Below, in pieces: positions 13,617 through 26,559 of a stretch of DNA of 64,000 bases. The notes beneath the pieces were generated by a model that worked only from the letters and a program-made list of their open reading frames with translations, searched no databases and had not been told where the DNA came from. This stretch comes from Amia ocellicauda (Eukaryota > Chordata > Actinopteri > Amiiformes > Amiidae), in the NCBI RefSeq assembly GCF_036373705.1, contig NC_089851.1:21637970-21701969 (forward strand). The letters are read 5' to 3'. Both the position numbers and the translations under genes were made by a program. The number at the start of each line of letters is the position of its first letter. The first letter of the stretch is position 1.

Positions 13617-13845
13617 ATAATAAAGTGTAACTCTTGTCTATTACAAGATAAAATAATGAAAGACAGCTTTAGAGAAAATATATAGAACAGCAAAGAGTGA
13701 GAGGAAAAAAAGCAACTTTCAGATTTTACACTCATTCCAGATTATGTTTCAAATGGTATCTGAAATACTCATATGGCAAACAAAGTTAAATACTCAAACA
13801 AAATAACCTAAAATTTTAGGTTTTTTATATAATTTATTAATTCCT

Positions 13846-14960
<1,115 letters not shown>

Positions 14961-14994
14961 TGTTTCTTTAGATGAAGCTACCTTTCTTTTACTC
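14961..14994 (-). other. ELOC: ELOC 5' untranslated part of the start exon
   Basis: Minus-strand exon bounded by a TTTACAG acceptor; 34 nt precede the ATG. No upstream ATG in it. Confidence 0.75.
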
Positions 14995-16523
14995 CTGTAA
15001 AGTACAAGTATCACATGAATACGAGAACACATTGCAACATTAAAATAGTAGGCTGTCTGAACGGAGGTTTGACATTTAGCCCAGTTTTATTTACAAGCTA
15101 TTTACAGAAACAATACTGAAATTAAAGTAGTAAGTCCAATGTCATGACTGAAGTACAGACATTAATGCATATTTAATATACATGTACATGCATACAAGTT
15201 AATAGATAGAAACTGTTAAAACAAGTTGTAGGTAATTTAGAGAAGTGGAACCAAGTAAGAAATACATGGTGCCAGGCTACTGATAGATACTCATGTGGGA
15301 CCCCTACAAAGCCAGTCCTGCTGTCTATTATGCAGTGCCATTATGATACAAACTATTATATATCCACCAATAAAGTAAAAAATAACAGCAACCTAAGCAA
15401 ATGCAAAATGTTAAATGCCAAGAGTAAATTAGACAAATTATAAAACCTCTTAGAAGTAGGTGATTTCTTTGGTCCTTTGTGGCAGGACGTATAGCAAAAA
15501 TATGAAATACAGACCACTGCACTTTCCAACCTAAAATAAAGATGTTAATACATACATTGAATGATGTCTATGTAATTATCAAATGTAAATGTAATTGTTA
15601 TGGATGGCAGGATTTCTGTATAAACTACCCAAATGATTATTCAACAGATATTTTTAAAACCAATTATAGCTAGGTCCCTGCACCCAAGTTATTCCCATTT
15701 AAATATTTCCCCTTTTAACAGCGTCCTTCTAAGTCAAGACTCTCCAAACAGCTTTCAAAAGCTGGACATTGAGAAGAGACAGCCTGATACTTTGAAAACT
15801 GCTCCAAAGAGCAAGGAGAAAGCCTAACAGGGATGAAAATGTGTTGTTTTCAGCATCAAGAGGAAAAAGTACTGGTGTAGAAAAGTAACTATCACTACTA
15901 ACAGTATACATGGAAACAAAACATGTAGGCCAAGGCTTTATATGTATTTGGGTGGTCCATCTAGTGAAGTGTAGCTGATAAAGACTCCTGAAGTTGCCAT
16001 TCAGTGTTATCTAATTTTGCAATAATGTGGGGAATTTTTCCGATTGAACGATGGTTAGAGTAAAGAATGCTACGTATTTTTTTTTCTCCCGTCATTACTT
16101 GACCTATGCCTACCTAAATAACATTTTAGCCATCCTTAACAAAAGCTATATACCATAATGTTGGGAATCTGATCATCATAATGTAACCATAGATAATGGT
16201 AATAATTATACATAATTATACATAAACAGATTTGTAGGTATCCATAACATTTTACCTGTGGGGAGAAATGGATTGTAAAGAGTCGTTTTGCAGCTTAAAG
16301 AAACAAGGAAGCTGCATCTACAAACAATAGCTGAATCATCTAGGATTCTATATAGAAGGAGTTAATATAGTAGTAGGTCTGAAGTTAAAGGCCTACTGAC
16401 CTGCTCAAAAGCTAGCCTGCTTCACTTCAGTTTTATTCGCTTATGTAGGATGTAGAGGATTTCTGTAAAAGCACCCTATTGATTAAGTTATTGTTGCAAT
16501 ATATACAGAATGGTTTGTTAATG

Positions 16524-16524
16524 T

Positions 16525-16566
<42 letters not shown>
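16524..16566. repeat. (TA)n(CA)n microsatellite
   Basis: Uninterrupted TA run passing into a CA run. Confidence 0.95.
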
Positions 16567-16729
16567 AGCCTATAGAAAAGAAGCTATAGATTTAAACAAC
16601 TGGAAATATCTTTGGAAGGCCTTCATACAGCAGTGGATCAATAAGGGTTGTTGCTGTTGCTGCAGCAGCAATATATACAGTATTATTTCTTAATCATCCA
16701 TCTATATGTGTGTGTATACATACATACAT

Positions 16730-16745
16730 ATACATACACACACAC

Positions 16746-16790
<45 letters not shown>
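16730..16790. repeat. (CA)n(TA)n microsatellite
   Basis: Short CA run followed by a TA run of about 40 bp. Confidence 0.95.
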
Positions 16791-16792
<2 letters not shown>

Positions 16793-17136
16793 GCTAAAAT
16801 TTAAATCCAGCCTTGTAATTGTTGCAGCTACATACATAGTCACGCAATTCTAGGCAAAATAAAACCAACATGCTGGTACACAAACAGACAGGCCTGGATG
16901 TCGTGCAGAGCGGCCGCTGCAGGTGCAGTTTAGTTACAGGGGGTTAGGCACAGCTGACAACACATACAAACGAGGCCCTGATTTGCACAGCAACACAACA
17001 TTGGGGCTTATTAAAAAGGAGTTGCCCAGTTTATTATTTACGAATAGCTGAACATTAAGCTTAACATACAACACGAAAACAGATTTAATAAGTTCCTAAA
17101 AGACAACATGTAATTATTATTATTTTGGTCGCTTAC

Positions 17137-17230
17137 CTGCAGCCCTGATGCGGCGGATCTGATCTGCGAGCCGTCTCTACCGGAAGCGCCGTTCACTTCC
17201 GCGGTGACGCAAAGGTTAGAGCGAGACAAA
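17137..17230 (-). other. ELOC: ELOC non-coding first exon and core promoter
   Basis: On the minus strand a GC-rich stretch ends GGGCTGCAG followed by a GTAAGC donor (17131-17136). It contains ETS-type sites (CCGGAAG at 17180-17186 and ACTTCCG at 17195-17201), typical of housekeeping promoters. The donor is clear; the right (5') limit is a guess because the transcription start cannot be read. Confidence 0.65.
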
Positions 17231-17301
17231 GAGCGACAGACATAAACCCGTATTACTTAGATTATACGCGCACAGCCAACTGTGCTTTATATATGCGGGC
17301 C

Positions 17302-17390
<89 letters not shown>
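17302..17390. repeat. (TG)n(TA)n(CA)n microsatellite
   Basis: Self-complementary run: TG, then about 55 bp of TA, then CA, so a single strand could fold on itself. Confidence 0.97.
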
Positions 17391-17561
17391 GTCTTAAATA
17401 GAAGAATTGGGAATTACACTCTTACGCTTTATTTAACAATATACATTTTATTTTTTAGGATTAGGATTTTTAGGATTAGAAGTATATAGTGGGGGCAGTT
17501 TTGTTTTATTACTAGGTCTGACACACACAAAACATTGAAACCTTGATTTAAGGAACATCTG

Positions 17562-17594
17562 ATGATGATAATAATAATAATAATAATAATAATT
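17562..17594. repeat. (ATA)n trinucleotide microsatellite
   Basis: About ten GAT/AAT-type repeats in a row. Confidence 0.9.
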
Positions 17595-17716
17595 AATAGG
17601 AAATCTGTATTAATTGATATGCATTTCAATGTATGACAGGGTGCACGATCTACTTTGTAAATGTGGGTATATTTTTAATAACTAAACCAAAGGTACATTC
17701 TTTAATGCGTGTTATA

Positions 17717-17722
<6 letters not shown>

Positions 17723-17791
<69 letters not shown>
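17723..17791. repeat. (TA)n(TG)n microsatellite
   Basis: TA run of about 40 bp followed by about 28 bp of TG. Confidence 0.97.
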
Positions 17792-17795
<4 letters not shown>

Positions 17796-18046
17796 AGTTC
17801 AATTGATTTGTAGGCAAGTCCATAGGACCACAACGCGCATCAATGGCAATGTACTCATATATAGCAGTGCACACAGTGCTTTGTGTCCCCGGCGGATACA
17901 GTGTGACGCACACGCTGCGTGGAGCCAACGCGCCCTCCTATTGGCTGCCTGCTCCACTTCCGGGAGCTCTGGTCAGGCGCTGTATAACCTTTAGCGGAGT
18001 TCATATTGGGTTGCACAGGTTTCTATACAGCTGCCAGATTCACAAC

Positions 18047-19250
18047 ATGTTACGTTTTGTTTGGGAAGCCACACTGGGTCTGTATCGATTTCCAGGACTT
18101 CGGCAAGTGGTCGCCAAAGCTGCTCACCAGAGAGCGCAGTTACTGGCCCGGTGCTCCGCCGCGCAGACGCAGTTGTGCGGGTCTGGGGGTTTGCACAGAG
18201 CGGCAGGAAGAGCGTTTTCCACTAATAATCACATTGATAAGGTAATTTCTATTTTGTCCACTGGTAGCTGTCTTTCCCTAGATAGATGCAACTGACATGA
18301 GAAACGAAATGCTTTGCTTTGAACGGAGGTGCATGCAAGAAAAACATCTGATCGTGAATTATCCATTATTAACTCTGCCCAGGGTAGGGTGCCATAACAT
18401 GACACGAGTCTTGATAGATGCGTGGCTTTTTATCATATCAAGTCTTTATCATGCAGTTCACAGTAATTATAATTCAGCACGCCCACTGAGACTGAACAGA
18501 GATGATGTGTTTATGTATGTCTTTGAATAGGTGCCGTTTTCGTACCAGAATTCACAGACCTATTCCAGCTCATCCAGTGCAAGACCGCCTGTTGAAGGGG
18601 AACTTATTTATACTGGAAACCTGTCAAATGCTGTGTTTGGTATGACTTTTTTTGTACATTTTATTGTTTTTCTTAGTGAGAAGCTTCCTGTTTCTAACTT
18701 ACCCAAAATTTCCATTTTCACCAAACCATATACTGTAACCATATACAGACTTAAAAATTATGACTAATTAGAAATGATTCACTCTTATTAAGATAATATT
18801 AAATATGACATTTTCTTTGCAGGGGTGAAATTGTTTTCCTATGGCAGCAGCCTATTCAACCTGTGTGTGGTGCCCGCCATCTGTCTCAAAACAGGCTTTG
18901 AGTTTGGGAATGTTGCCTTACAATTGGCAGGATTCAGTGTCCTTTGTGTCTTCACCTTCATAACACCTGTGCTGCTGCACCTCTTCAGCAAACGTTACGT
19001 GGTACGTTTGTATCACAACGCAGACACGGACACCTACACGGCTGTGACATACAATGTGCTTCTGTTGGAGAAAAAGACTGTGTTCCATCAGAAGGATGTG
19101 AAGATTCCTGACGTGAGCAAGATGTTCACAACCTTTTATGCCAACAGAAAAGCAATGATTGTTAATCCCATGCTTTTCACAGTGCAGAATGACTATCATC
19201 ACCTAATGGGCTATGACCAACCATATTCATTTGACATGGAAGATAACTAA
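18047..19250 (+). CDS. TMEM70: TMEM70, mitochondrial ATP synthase assembly factor, complete
   Basis: TMEM70 is an inner mitochondrial membrane protein that helps assemble the c-ring of ATP synthase (and has been linked to complex I). Three exons: 18047-18241, 18531-18639, 18823-19250, in phases 0 and 1, all GT/AG, giving 243 aa (human about 260). Residues 1-65 are an arginine-rich, acid-poor mitochondrial presequence (MLRFVWEATLGLYRFPGLRQ) ending in an RAFST processing-like site. The conserved core starts at GELIYTGNLSNAVFG. Two membrane spans (about 110-125 and 134-157, ending FITPVLLHLF) form a hairpin, followed by the conserved matrix part with RLYHNADTDTYTAVTYN and VFHQKDVKIPD. The open frame extends upstream of this ATG, but that part is promoter, so I chose the ATG that opens a targeting peptide. 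Three exons and position match the mammalian gene. Confidence 0.95.
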
Positions 19251-19430
19251 CCTGCATAAAAGCAAAGAGAGTTTGAAAGATAATTCATATTTATCAGGGG
19301 AATCAATTTAAAGTATTTCTCTAACCTTAAGTAAAAATACATTTGTTAAATAGACTTCTGATATTGCAATACTGATATTGCAATACTCATTATTCTCACA
19401 TTGTACATTTGTTGTGATATTCGATACAAG

Positions 19431-19436
19431 AATAAA
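19431..19436 (+). terminator. TMEM70 poly(A) signal
   Basis: AATAAA 180 bp after the TMEM70 stop, followed by TG/T-rich DNA (19440-19465). Confidence 0.65.
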
Positions 19437-20151
19437 CATGTTTCAGTTTGCTTCTTATTTGTTGTCTACTTACTTTAAATTAAAATCCAAACTATATTAT
19501 TTTATTGTTGAGTCTGTTTTACAGTTCTTGAAGTATAAGTTTGTGATTTAGCTTTGTGATTATTTTGGAATTTTGATAATTTAGTAACCTGTATTAAACT
19601 TGCATTCTTCAGTGTCATTATTTTCATATTTAGAGCCTGGTTTTAAATAAACAATATTCATTTTAGAAAATGATAAAACAAAACAAAAATCCTTGTCCTT
19701 AAATGTTCAGATGCTGTTGCCTGTTAGTGAACAATACATTTTTGATTTTTGTTTCTTATTACCTGGTACTTTATCAACCACTCTTTTAAACCAACAATCT
19801 GATATACATGAGAAACAGAATTGATTTCCATTTAATTTACATTAATGCCATATGTGGACTATAATCAACTAGGGATCACAAAAGCAGGATTAGTCTAAGC
19901 ATGTAACATGTATGAAATTATCACTAAGGAGGAGCCCACAACAAAAAATGTTAAGACTGCCAAAACAAAAAATGATTTCTTCCAAAATATGCTTACATGT
20001 TTGAGGGAATGACATATTTATTCTTTCTGTGGCAAAATTCATGTTGCCTGGAAGCAGTAGTGTTTTACGTCACAGGATAGAGGAAGTATGGAAATGCAGA
20101 ACCAAAAGCAAAATCTGAAGCAGTAGATAATAGTTACGTCTTGTCTCTGAA
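19437..20151. other. Intergenic DNA between TMEM70 and LY96
   Basis: About 0.7 kb of AT-rich DNA that must hold the LY96 promoter. I see no TATA box or strong motif that I would defend. Confidence 0.6.
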
Positions 20152-23100
20152 ATGTTTCACATTGTAATTTTGTTTCTTATAACACTATGTGTTCAGGGAG
20201 AGAGACATTTACTTTGCTCCTCAGAAATGAGTGAAATATGGTACTCCTACTCTGGTAAGTTCATTTTCAAGGCTTTATTTAGTCCCTGATCCGTTTTGTA
20301 GTGATTTTAATGTTTAAAAGACTTCATTAGATGTATGAACCTGACCATATCTATCAATGACTTACTGAAATTGGTTATTGGCTGATGTACCTTGAAATAG
20401 TTATCAGATATTTTGATACAGTACATAGGAAGTACAATATTAGTGAGTAAAGGAGCTTTCCACATCATGTGTATGTTTTACAGTTGATAAATTAGATAAA
20501 CTACTAAATAACCTGTTATGTCCTTGTCCAAATTATGAACAATGCCAAGGAAAATTATTTCTACTTCATTTGAACACAAGGACATTGTTCTTGTTCCAAT
20601 GTGCCCTCCACCAAATATAAATCACTGTAGAAAATGCTCTTGCAACACTTAATCTAAGCAGAATATGTTTTATTGTTCAGTACTCACTTTCACAATAATC
20701 TCTATTCACAGGTGGATTTGATGAGGTGTCAGCCACAATTTCACCCTGCTTCTACAGTAGACTTACACAATTCTCAATCAAGTACAAAGCCATCCCACGT
20801 AAAGAGATTCTATTTAACTTGAGAAACGTTCATATTTTAGATTAACTTTTTAGTGATGCTCTAGACAATAATTAATCGCACTCACCCAAAAATGTTTAAA
20901 GTTCAAATTAAAATGCACTGCAAACATGTATTCATTTTAACATGTAATATTCTGCTTTCTTTCTGCTACCAATAGTCACATTTAATATCCACAAAATGAT
21001 ATGTTTGTTCAAGTCCTATAGAAAACTATATTGAAAGTGTGTTATATCCTATATTGAAGTAGATAGGGTAAATTGCCAGTTTGCAGACTTTTATTCTATC
21101 TTATAAATTATAAATAGTCACTGGCAGGTTTTTAACACCATAGTAGGCAAAGCTGATGTAATGGTGTCCAATCAATTCATATGTATTGAAGAAAAACACA
21201 CCATTGTATGAAATCTTATTGAAATTATTCAACAGAATTAGTTTCTACCAAATTAAACGTGTTGTTTATTGATTTTTCAGGGTTTGACATGGTCAATATT
21301 TACTACAATTTTTATATGGTGTATGAAAACCACAAAGTGCTTGAGATGAGTGGATCTGTTTGTGATGAAGCAATTGAGGATCTTACCATTTGTGGAATTC
21401 TGAAAGGAGGTAAGTATATTTTAAGCCAGTTGTAGCTGTAACATTACTTTCATATCAAACATCTTGTACTGTATAAATGTAGTGAATGTAGAAAAAGGGT
21501 GCCATTGATGTACACTACTGGTCAAAAGTTTTAGAACACCCCCATTTTTACAAATTTTAAGCACAGTTTTTAAGTTCAGTTTCCTACACCATCAAAAGGC
21601 GCTTGTAAACTGGAGGAAACTCTGTCAGGAAGAGGTCTGGCAGACCCAGAGCCCCAACAGAATCAGAAGACAAGTTTATGAGAGTCAACAGCTTGCATGA
21701 TAGGCAGCTTACAGGACAACAGCTTCAAGCACAGCTGAACACTGGTCGAAGTAAGCAAGTCTCAGTCTCAACTGTGAAGAGAAGACTTCGAGCTGCAGGT
21801 TTGACAGGTCGAGTGGCAGTAAGAAAGCCATTGCTAAGATGGCAAAATAAGAAAAGAGGCTTGCCTGGACCATGAAGCACCGCCAGTGGACTACTGAAGA
21901 CTGGAAGAAGGTCTTATGGACCGATGAATCAAAATTTGAAATCTTCAGTTCATCACGCAGGGTTTTTGTACGCCGTCGAGTAGGCGAAAGGATGGTTCCT
22001 CAGTGTATGACACCAACTTTCAAACATGGAGGAGGTGATGGTCTGGGGCTCTTTTGCTGGATCCAGAGTCGGCGACTTGCACAGAGTGGCACCCTGAACC
22101 AAAACGGCTATCACAGCATTTTGCAGTGCCATGCAATACCCTCTTGTATACGCCTAGTTGGTCAGGGGTTAATCCTACAGCAAGATAATGACCCAAAACA
22201 TACCTCCAGGCCATGTCAGAACTACCTAAGAGGAAAAGAACAAGACGGTAGGCTTCAAATCATGGAATGGCCAGCACAGTCTGCAGACTTAAACCCCATC
22301 GAGCTGGTTTGGGATGAACTGGACAGAAGGGTGAAAGCAAATCAGCCTACAAGTGCAACACATTTGTGGGAACGTCTGCAACAGTTTTGGGAAGAACTTT
22401 CCGAACAATATTTGATTTCCATTGTAGAAAGAATACACTGAGACATTAAACTGCATACATTTAAATGAAAACTGGAAAAATTGAGGTATTCTAAAAATGT
22501 TGACACGTAGTGTAATTGGTCTGTAATGTTCCACCTTCAGTATGTCTGAAAGCAATACAATTACATCTTTATAGAAGCCAACAAACAATATATAAACCTG
22601 GTTGATACACAATTTGAAATTACTCCTCATCACATAATCATAAAGCATAAAAGTAACCAGGAAACAAAAGTCTTAGAAGTGCTGTTCCAGACAATTGTGA
22701 CTGTGTATAAAACTAACCAAGACATGAGTTCTCAAACCAAGGAGAATAGTTGTATGTGTGTCTTCAACAATCAGCAAAAACTTCATGTTAAAAAATGTAT
22801 GAATGAACAGTTTACTAATATAATTTTTCCATTAGTTGTGTTCTGGTAATCTTATTCTTGTGTAATTCTGACTGATAGCATTTATATAAAGTATAAATAT
22901 TTAAAATTGTGCATGAAAAAACAAGTATTTACATCTTTGTTTACACTGTGAGCTTGAATCCATTTTATTTCTCCCACAACCTTTTAGAGACTATTAGTCA
23001 AGAAATCTCTGTGTACACTGGACCGTATGAATTGTCACAGGTAAATATTAAAATGTTTTTCACCCCCCCAAAAAAAGATAACTAAAGGATGAAAGCTAGA

Positions 23101-24270
23101 GTTAACTAAAACTGATCACCCTATACAGGTAATATATTCTTAAGCTTAAACGAAGGAGAATCTATCTTAAACAGCTGTTTTTCTCTAAGTGTGTAGCAAT
23201 GAAATATACAGGCAAAAATTCTCAAATGCAATTAATGTGAAACTGAAGTGATATATTTTTTATATATACCAATCCATACAAACACATCAAACAAACAAAC
23301 AGTTACTCACAGTCAGAATTGGTCACTGGAAGGCTCCTGCTGTTAATAGCAACTGATGCAGAATAGCGTCTGCTACAGTTTCCAAAGAGCAGTACACAGT
23401 CAGCCATGTGCAGACAGATCTATGTTGTAGAAGTCATCTGGGCAACCCTCAGTTCATCACACATAGGCGACCTCTTGTGGATTCTCAGGCTGCAACAGGT
23501 TGAGGTTAGCAATTCTATCTGCATGAAACCTTCAGATTGGTGTAATAGCTGGGCTGTGGGTATTATTAGATTGCAGTGTGTAGAATAACACAGAAAGAAG
23601 CCCTTCTGTAGGAGCTATTATTGGAACACCTATCATATCTAACAAGCTTTGATTTTCTCAGACACACGATCTGCGTACAGAAAATGAAACATGAAAAAGT
23701 GAAACTCCAAAAAGCATGTGCCATAAATGATATTAATTATAAATCTTCACTGGTACTGTCTGAGAATCTTTAGGCCTTTCAGACTTCATTCCTGTGTCTT
23801 TCTAGATGCATAATGATATGATAAATAGAGAGGACCGACTCATGTGCATATACAGTTAGGTCCATAAATATTTGAACAGTGACACATTATTTTTCATACA
23901 CCTGAAATACAAATATTGATTAGGGTCATTATTATTAATGTTTAGCATTATTAGCTGTCATTATATAATTGGGTTTGCAGGTTGTTTATTCAGTTTCCTG
24001 ATGGTAATTGCCTAGTCAATGCTATATTTGCAGTGTAATTTAAGCTAGAGAAATGCAGGTTCTGTTTTGTTTTCACCTCATGAGGAAACATAGAAAATAT
24101 TGTTCAACATGTGTTTTCTTCCATGATAGTGCATTGGAGTTGTAAATATTTGCTTGTTTTGTGCTCTGCTTTTGCAGGGAACCTATGAGGCTGTGATAAA
24201 AATCTTTCATATGGGTAACAACATGCAGGAACCATTGTTTACTTCAAATGCCACTGTTTCTATTAAATAG
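20152..24270 (+). CDS. LY96: LY96 (MD-2), TLR4 co-receptor of the ML lipid-binding family, complete
   Basis: Secreted MD-2-related lipid-recognition (ML) protein; in mammals MD-2 binds lipid A and pairs with TLR4. Five exons, all GT/AG: 20152-20254, 20712-20798, 21281-21409, 22988-23040, 24178-24270, giving 154 aa (human MD-2 is 160). Residues 1-16 are a signal peptide (MFHIVILFLITLCVQG). The ML domain follows, with C22, C47, C91 and C101; C91 and C101 are 10 apart, as human C95/C105. Exon 3 ends in the family's typical KGE (GILKGE). One N-glycosylation site, NAT, lies at 148-150. The start ATG is the only in-frame one that gives a signal peptide. Equivalents of human C37, C133 and C148 are absent. 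The C-terminal half also resembles the paralogue LY86 (MD-1); the MD-2 call rests mainly on its place between TMEM70 and JPH1. Intron 3 holds a dead transposon. Confidence 0.85.
21513..22512 (+). mobile_element. Degraded Tc1-like transposon (DD38E spacing) in LY96 intron 3
   Basis: Exactly bounded by matching ends: CACTACTGGTCAAAAG at the left and its imperfect reverse complement ending GACACGTAGTG at the right, with TA on both sides (21511-21512 and 22513-22514). At about 1.0 kb it is shorter than a full element. It lies in the sense direction of LY96, inside intron 3. Confidence 0.88.
21606..22441 (+). pseudogene. Broken DD38E Tc1-like transposase
   Basis: Remains of a transposase. The first DNA-binding helix region is missing. 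The second part of the DNA-binding region reads from SGRPRAPTESEDKF through RRLRAAGLTGRVAVRKPLLR (about 21620-21840). The catalytic part resumes at 21872 with WTTEDWKKVLWTDESKFEI. At least two frame shifts are seen: one near 21860-21875, and a local one in the glycine-rich motif (about 22035-22085), where HGGGDGLGLFCW replaces the usual GGGxxMVWG. LQQDNDPKH and DLNPIELVW hold the second and third catalytic residues with 38 residues between them, unlike the 34 of classic Tc1. That spacing is the hallmark of the Intruder group. Not functional. Confidence 0.85.
23853..23900 (+). mobile_element. Solo Tc1-like terminal repeat fragment
   Basis: Sequence starting CAGTTAGGTCCATAAATATT right after a TA, in LY96 intron 4. 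I recognise it as the end of a fish Tc1-like family; the rest of the element is absent. Confidence 0.5.
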
Positions 24271-24974
24271 AAAGAGCTGAGTATGACCAAAACTACAGGT
24301 TGTTTTATTTTATTTTAATTTAAAATTGTATTCAATGCTGATATTATTTTAAGTATTCTTATTGTTGATATAAAAGGCATTTGGTATTTAAAATGTATTT
24401 TACAATTTGCAATGTTCTAGGACAAAAAGCATGAAGTGTTGTCAGCAGGTAAAATCAATGTGTTGATTGTGTAACCAATAAGATGGGAAGGTAGTGGAAA
24501 CTTTGTGGACAAGAGCATGTTTGTATTACATATATTTCCACATGAAACTATTAAGAAGGATTGGACAAATACTATGGTATACATTTAATTTTTCTAGTCC
24601 TATATAATAAAATACCAATACAATTTTATGTTAAATTAGGAACAGATAAAACAAACTGAGGTCTATTTGTGACCAATATTGTAATATTAGAGATATTCCC
24701 TTCATATATATTCTGATTTGTTTTTTGGGGTTCTGAGACCATTTCCTTATTTCACATTTCCCAAATTGTCATGGAAATCTGCTGCATTTATGCAAGCACA
24801 ATTACTAAATTTCACAATATGCTAAACTGCACTAGTTGGAAAGAGACTTCTGCATTGTGTTAAGTAAAGTTTTAACTGTTTTGAAGCTTGTTCACACTAG
24901 TGTCACCTAAATTAAATACCTGTCATTTATCATATACTGATATGTTTTGCAGCTTATAAGTCCATCACACTCAC
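24271..24974. other. LY96 3' UTR and flank
   Basis: AT-rich; probable LY96 3' untranslated region followed by the left edge of the tandem array. Confidence 0.55.
24606..24611 (+). terminator. Candidate LY96 poly(A) signal
   Basis: AATAAA 336 bp after the LY96 stop; first good match downstream. Confidence 0.4.
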
Positions 24975-26306
24975 TTTCAGCCTGTCGGTTTGCATTTGTA
25001 GAGGGGTTTGTCCATGAGCCTGGGGTCTCTTTTCCCTGGAGAACACAGCCCTGCACACACAGTCTCGCATGCTGACAGTGAGCACCACAGTGATCACTCT
25101 ATGCTGACATGTCGAACCCACCTAGTTCCCTGGTTCCATCACCGTGCCCTATATAGAGCAATCTCCCTACACAGGACTTTTCTGCAGTCTCCTTCTGGAT
25201 CAGGGAATGTGAATCACAAGGTGTCACAAACAAATTCCTTGTGGTAAACCCTTCTTGTCAGCTTGCAGGTTTTGAGGTTTTTCACAGGTTCAGGACAGGC
25301 CGAAGCCCGTGTGCGTGCAATGGAACCTGATGGGGCATTGGAGCAAAACCCTTAAGCACATGTCGAGAAATACAAAGAAGTGCATCATTGAGGAGCGTCC
25401 CCTCTACAGACTCAGAGAGCCTCTATGAAGTAGACCAGGAGGCTGTCGCTTGGCTTAAGGGATTTGCATTTACTAAATAAAGTAATCAGCTTAAAAACTT
25501 AAAAAAATGTGAACAATTAAACTAATTATACACACCTTACTTAAACAGTTGTATGCACTTGTGATCATGAACATTTCTGTATTTTCAGAACTCTTGCTTC
25601 TTTGTTGCATAACTGCAATGTGATAATCAATCTCCAATAGTTCCTACAAGAGACCAGTCTATTTAAGGCAAGAACTATACACTAGGCACCTAGTCATCCA
25701 CATCAACACCAAAAGGAAATACAGCCAACCAAGGTGAAATAATTGATCTTGGACAAAGTAGCAGATTAGAAAGGAAAATAATACATTTGTCTGAGAAATG
25801 AGTGTGCTTGTTGTGGTGCTGACACAATAATTATAAGCTGAGTGTGAAGCATTAAGCAGTGAAGAGTGAGGCATAGTGATGTACTATTATTACATTCACA
25901 GTCTACTGTCTGGGCTGTCTTGCCCTGAATCGTCTGCTCACTGACGCAGCTTGCTTCCCTGCCATGGGTAGAGAGCGCCAATCTGGTGGACAGCCTTGTA
26001 AGTCTCTCATTAAACAGCAGGCATAGATTTGCTTTGAAAAGGAATCTTGCCCACCTCATTGACTTTACCAGCTACTTAAAATCAAGTTTAACTCTCTCTT
26101 TATAAATATATTATTATTAGTGATAATTTGAATAATAATAATTTCCACAATGTATTGATAGTTTTGGCTCAGCAATTTTATAGAACTAGGTTAGACTTTC
26201 TTAGATTATCCCATAGTGATTGATTTTGTAGTCAAGGCAACTGTTGCTCTAAGAAATTAACCAACAAGGAATTGGATACTCCTGCATCACAGGCGAAGAC
26301 CTATGG

Positions 26307-26559
26307 CAAGCCAAATGATCATTTAGAGATATCTTCAAATGACTTCCTGAATGTTGGCTGAGATTATCACTTCCTGTTTCCTCATTCAGTTACATAGAAA
26401 TGAATGAACAGTGAACAGGAAGTGATAATCTTGGGCTACATACAGATAATTTGCAGATATCTCAAAATGATTTGCAGATATCTATAAATTATTTAGAGAT
26501 ATCTTGAAATATTTGAAGATTTCTTTAAATAAATTAAAGAAATCTGTAAATTTGGCTTG
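26307..26559. mobile_element. Palindromic MITE-like element, copy 1
   Basis: 253 bp bounded by inverted ends CAAGCCAAAT and ATTTGGCTTG. Inside, AGATATCT motifs recur and an inverted repeat pairs GATTATCACTTCCTGTT with AACAGGAAGTGATAATC. No coding capacity. Ends at the very edge of the Tc1-like terminal repeat (26565). Confidence 0.65.

Larger units (their letters stand above)
11056..13845. other. Intergenic DNA between the Tc1-like element and ELOC
   Basis: AT-rich DNA. A 23-A tract is at 13495-13517. About 11605-11660 resembles the start of the interspersed repeat at 47.17-47.51 kb. No exon recognised. The ELOC 3' untranslated region must occupy the right end of this block. Confidence 0.6.
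14995..17130. other. ELOC first intron (5' UTR intron)
   Basis: About 2.1 kb. It holds two compound TA/CA microsatellites at 16524-16566 and 16730-16790 and a CTG-rich patch near 16655. No coding exon recognised. Confidence 0.6.
17231..18046 (+). promoter_or_regulatory. Bidirectional ELOC/TMEM70 intergenic promoter region
   Basis: About 0.8 kb separates the ELOC first exon from the TMEM70 start codon. The TMEM70 side (17880-18046) has an inverted CCAAT box (ATTGG, 17940-17944) and an ETS site (ACTTCCGG, 17956-17963) in GC-rich DNA. The middle is filled by three microsatellites. Head-to-head arrangement is seen; shared regulation is inferred. Confidence 0.65.

Noticed and set aside
16909-16925. 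NotI/PstI-like string GCGGCCGCTGCAG that could suggest vector contamination
   Set aside because: It is a single short match inside the otherwise continuous ELOC 5' intron near a GC-rich promoter; no vector sequence flanks it.
17843-18046. N-terminal extension of TMEM70 from an upstream in-frame ATG
   Set aside because: This stretch contains the CCAAT and ETS promoter sites, and the family's N-terminus is a targeting peptide that begins at 18047.
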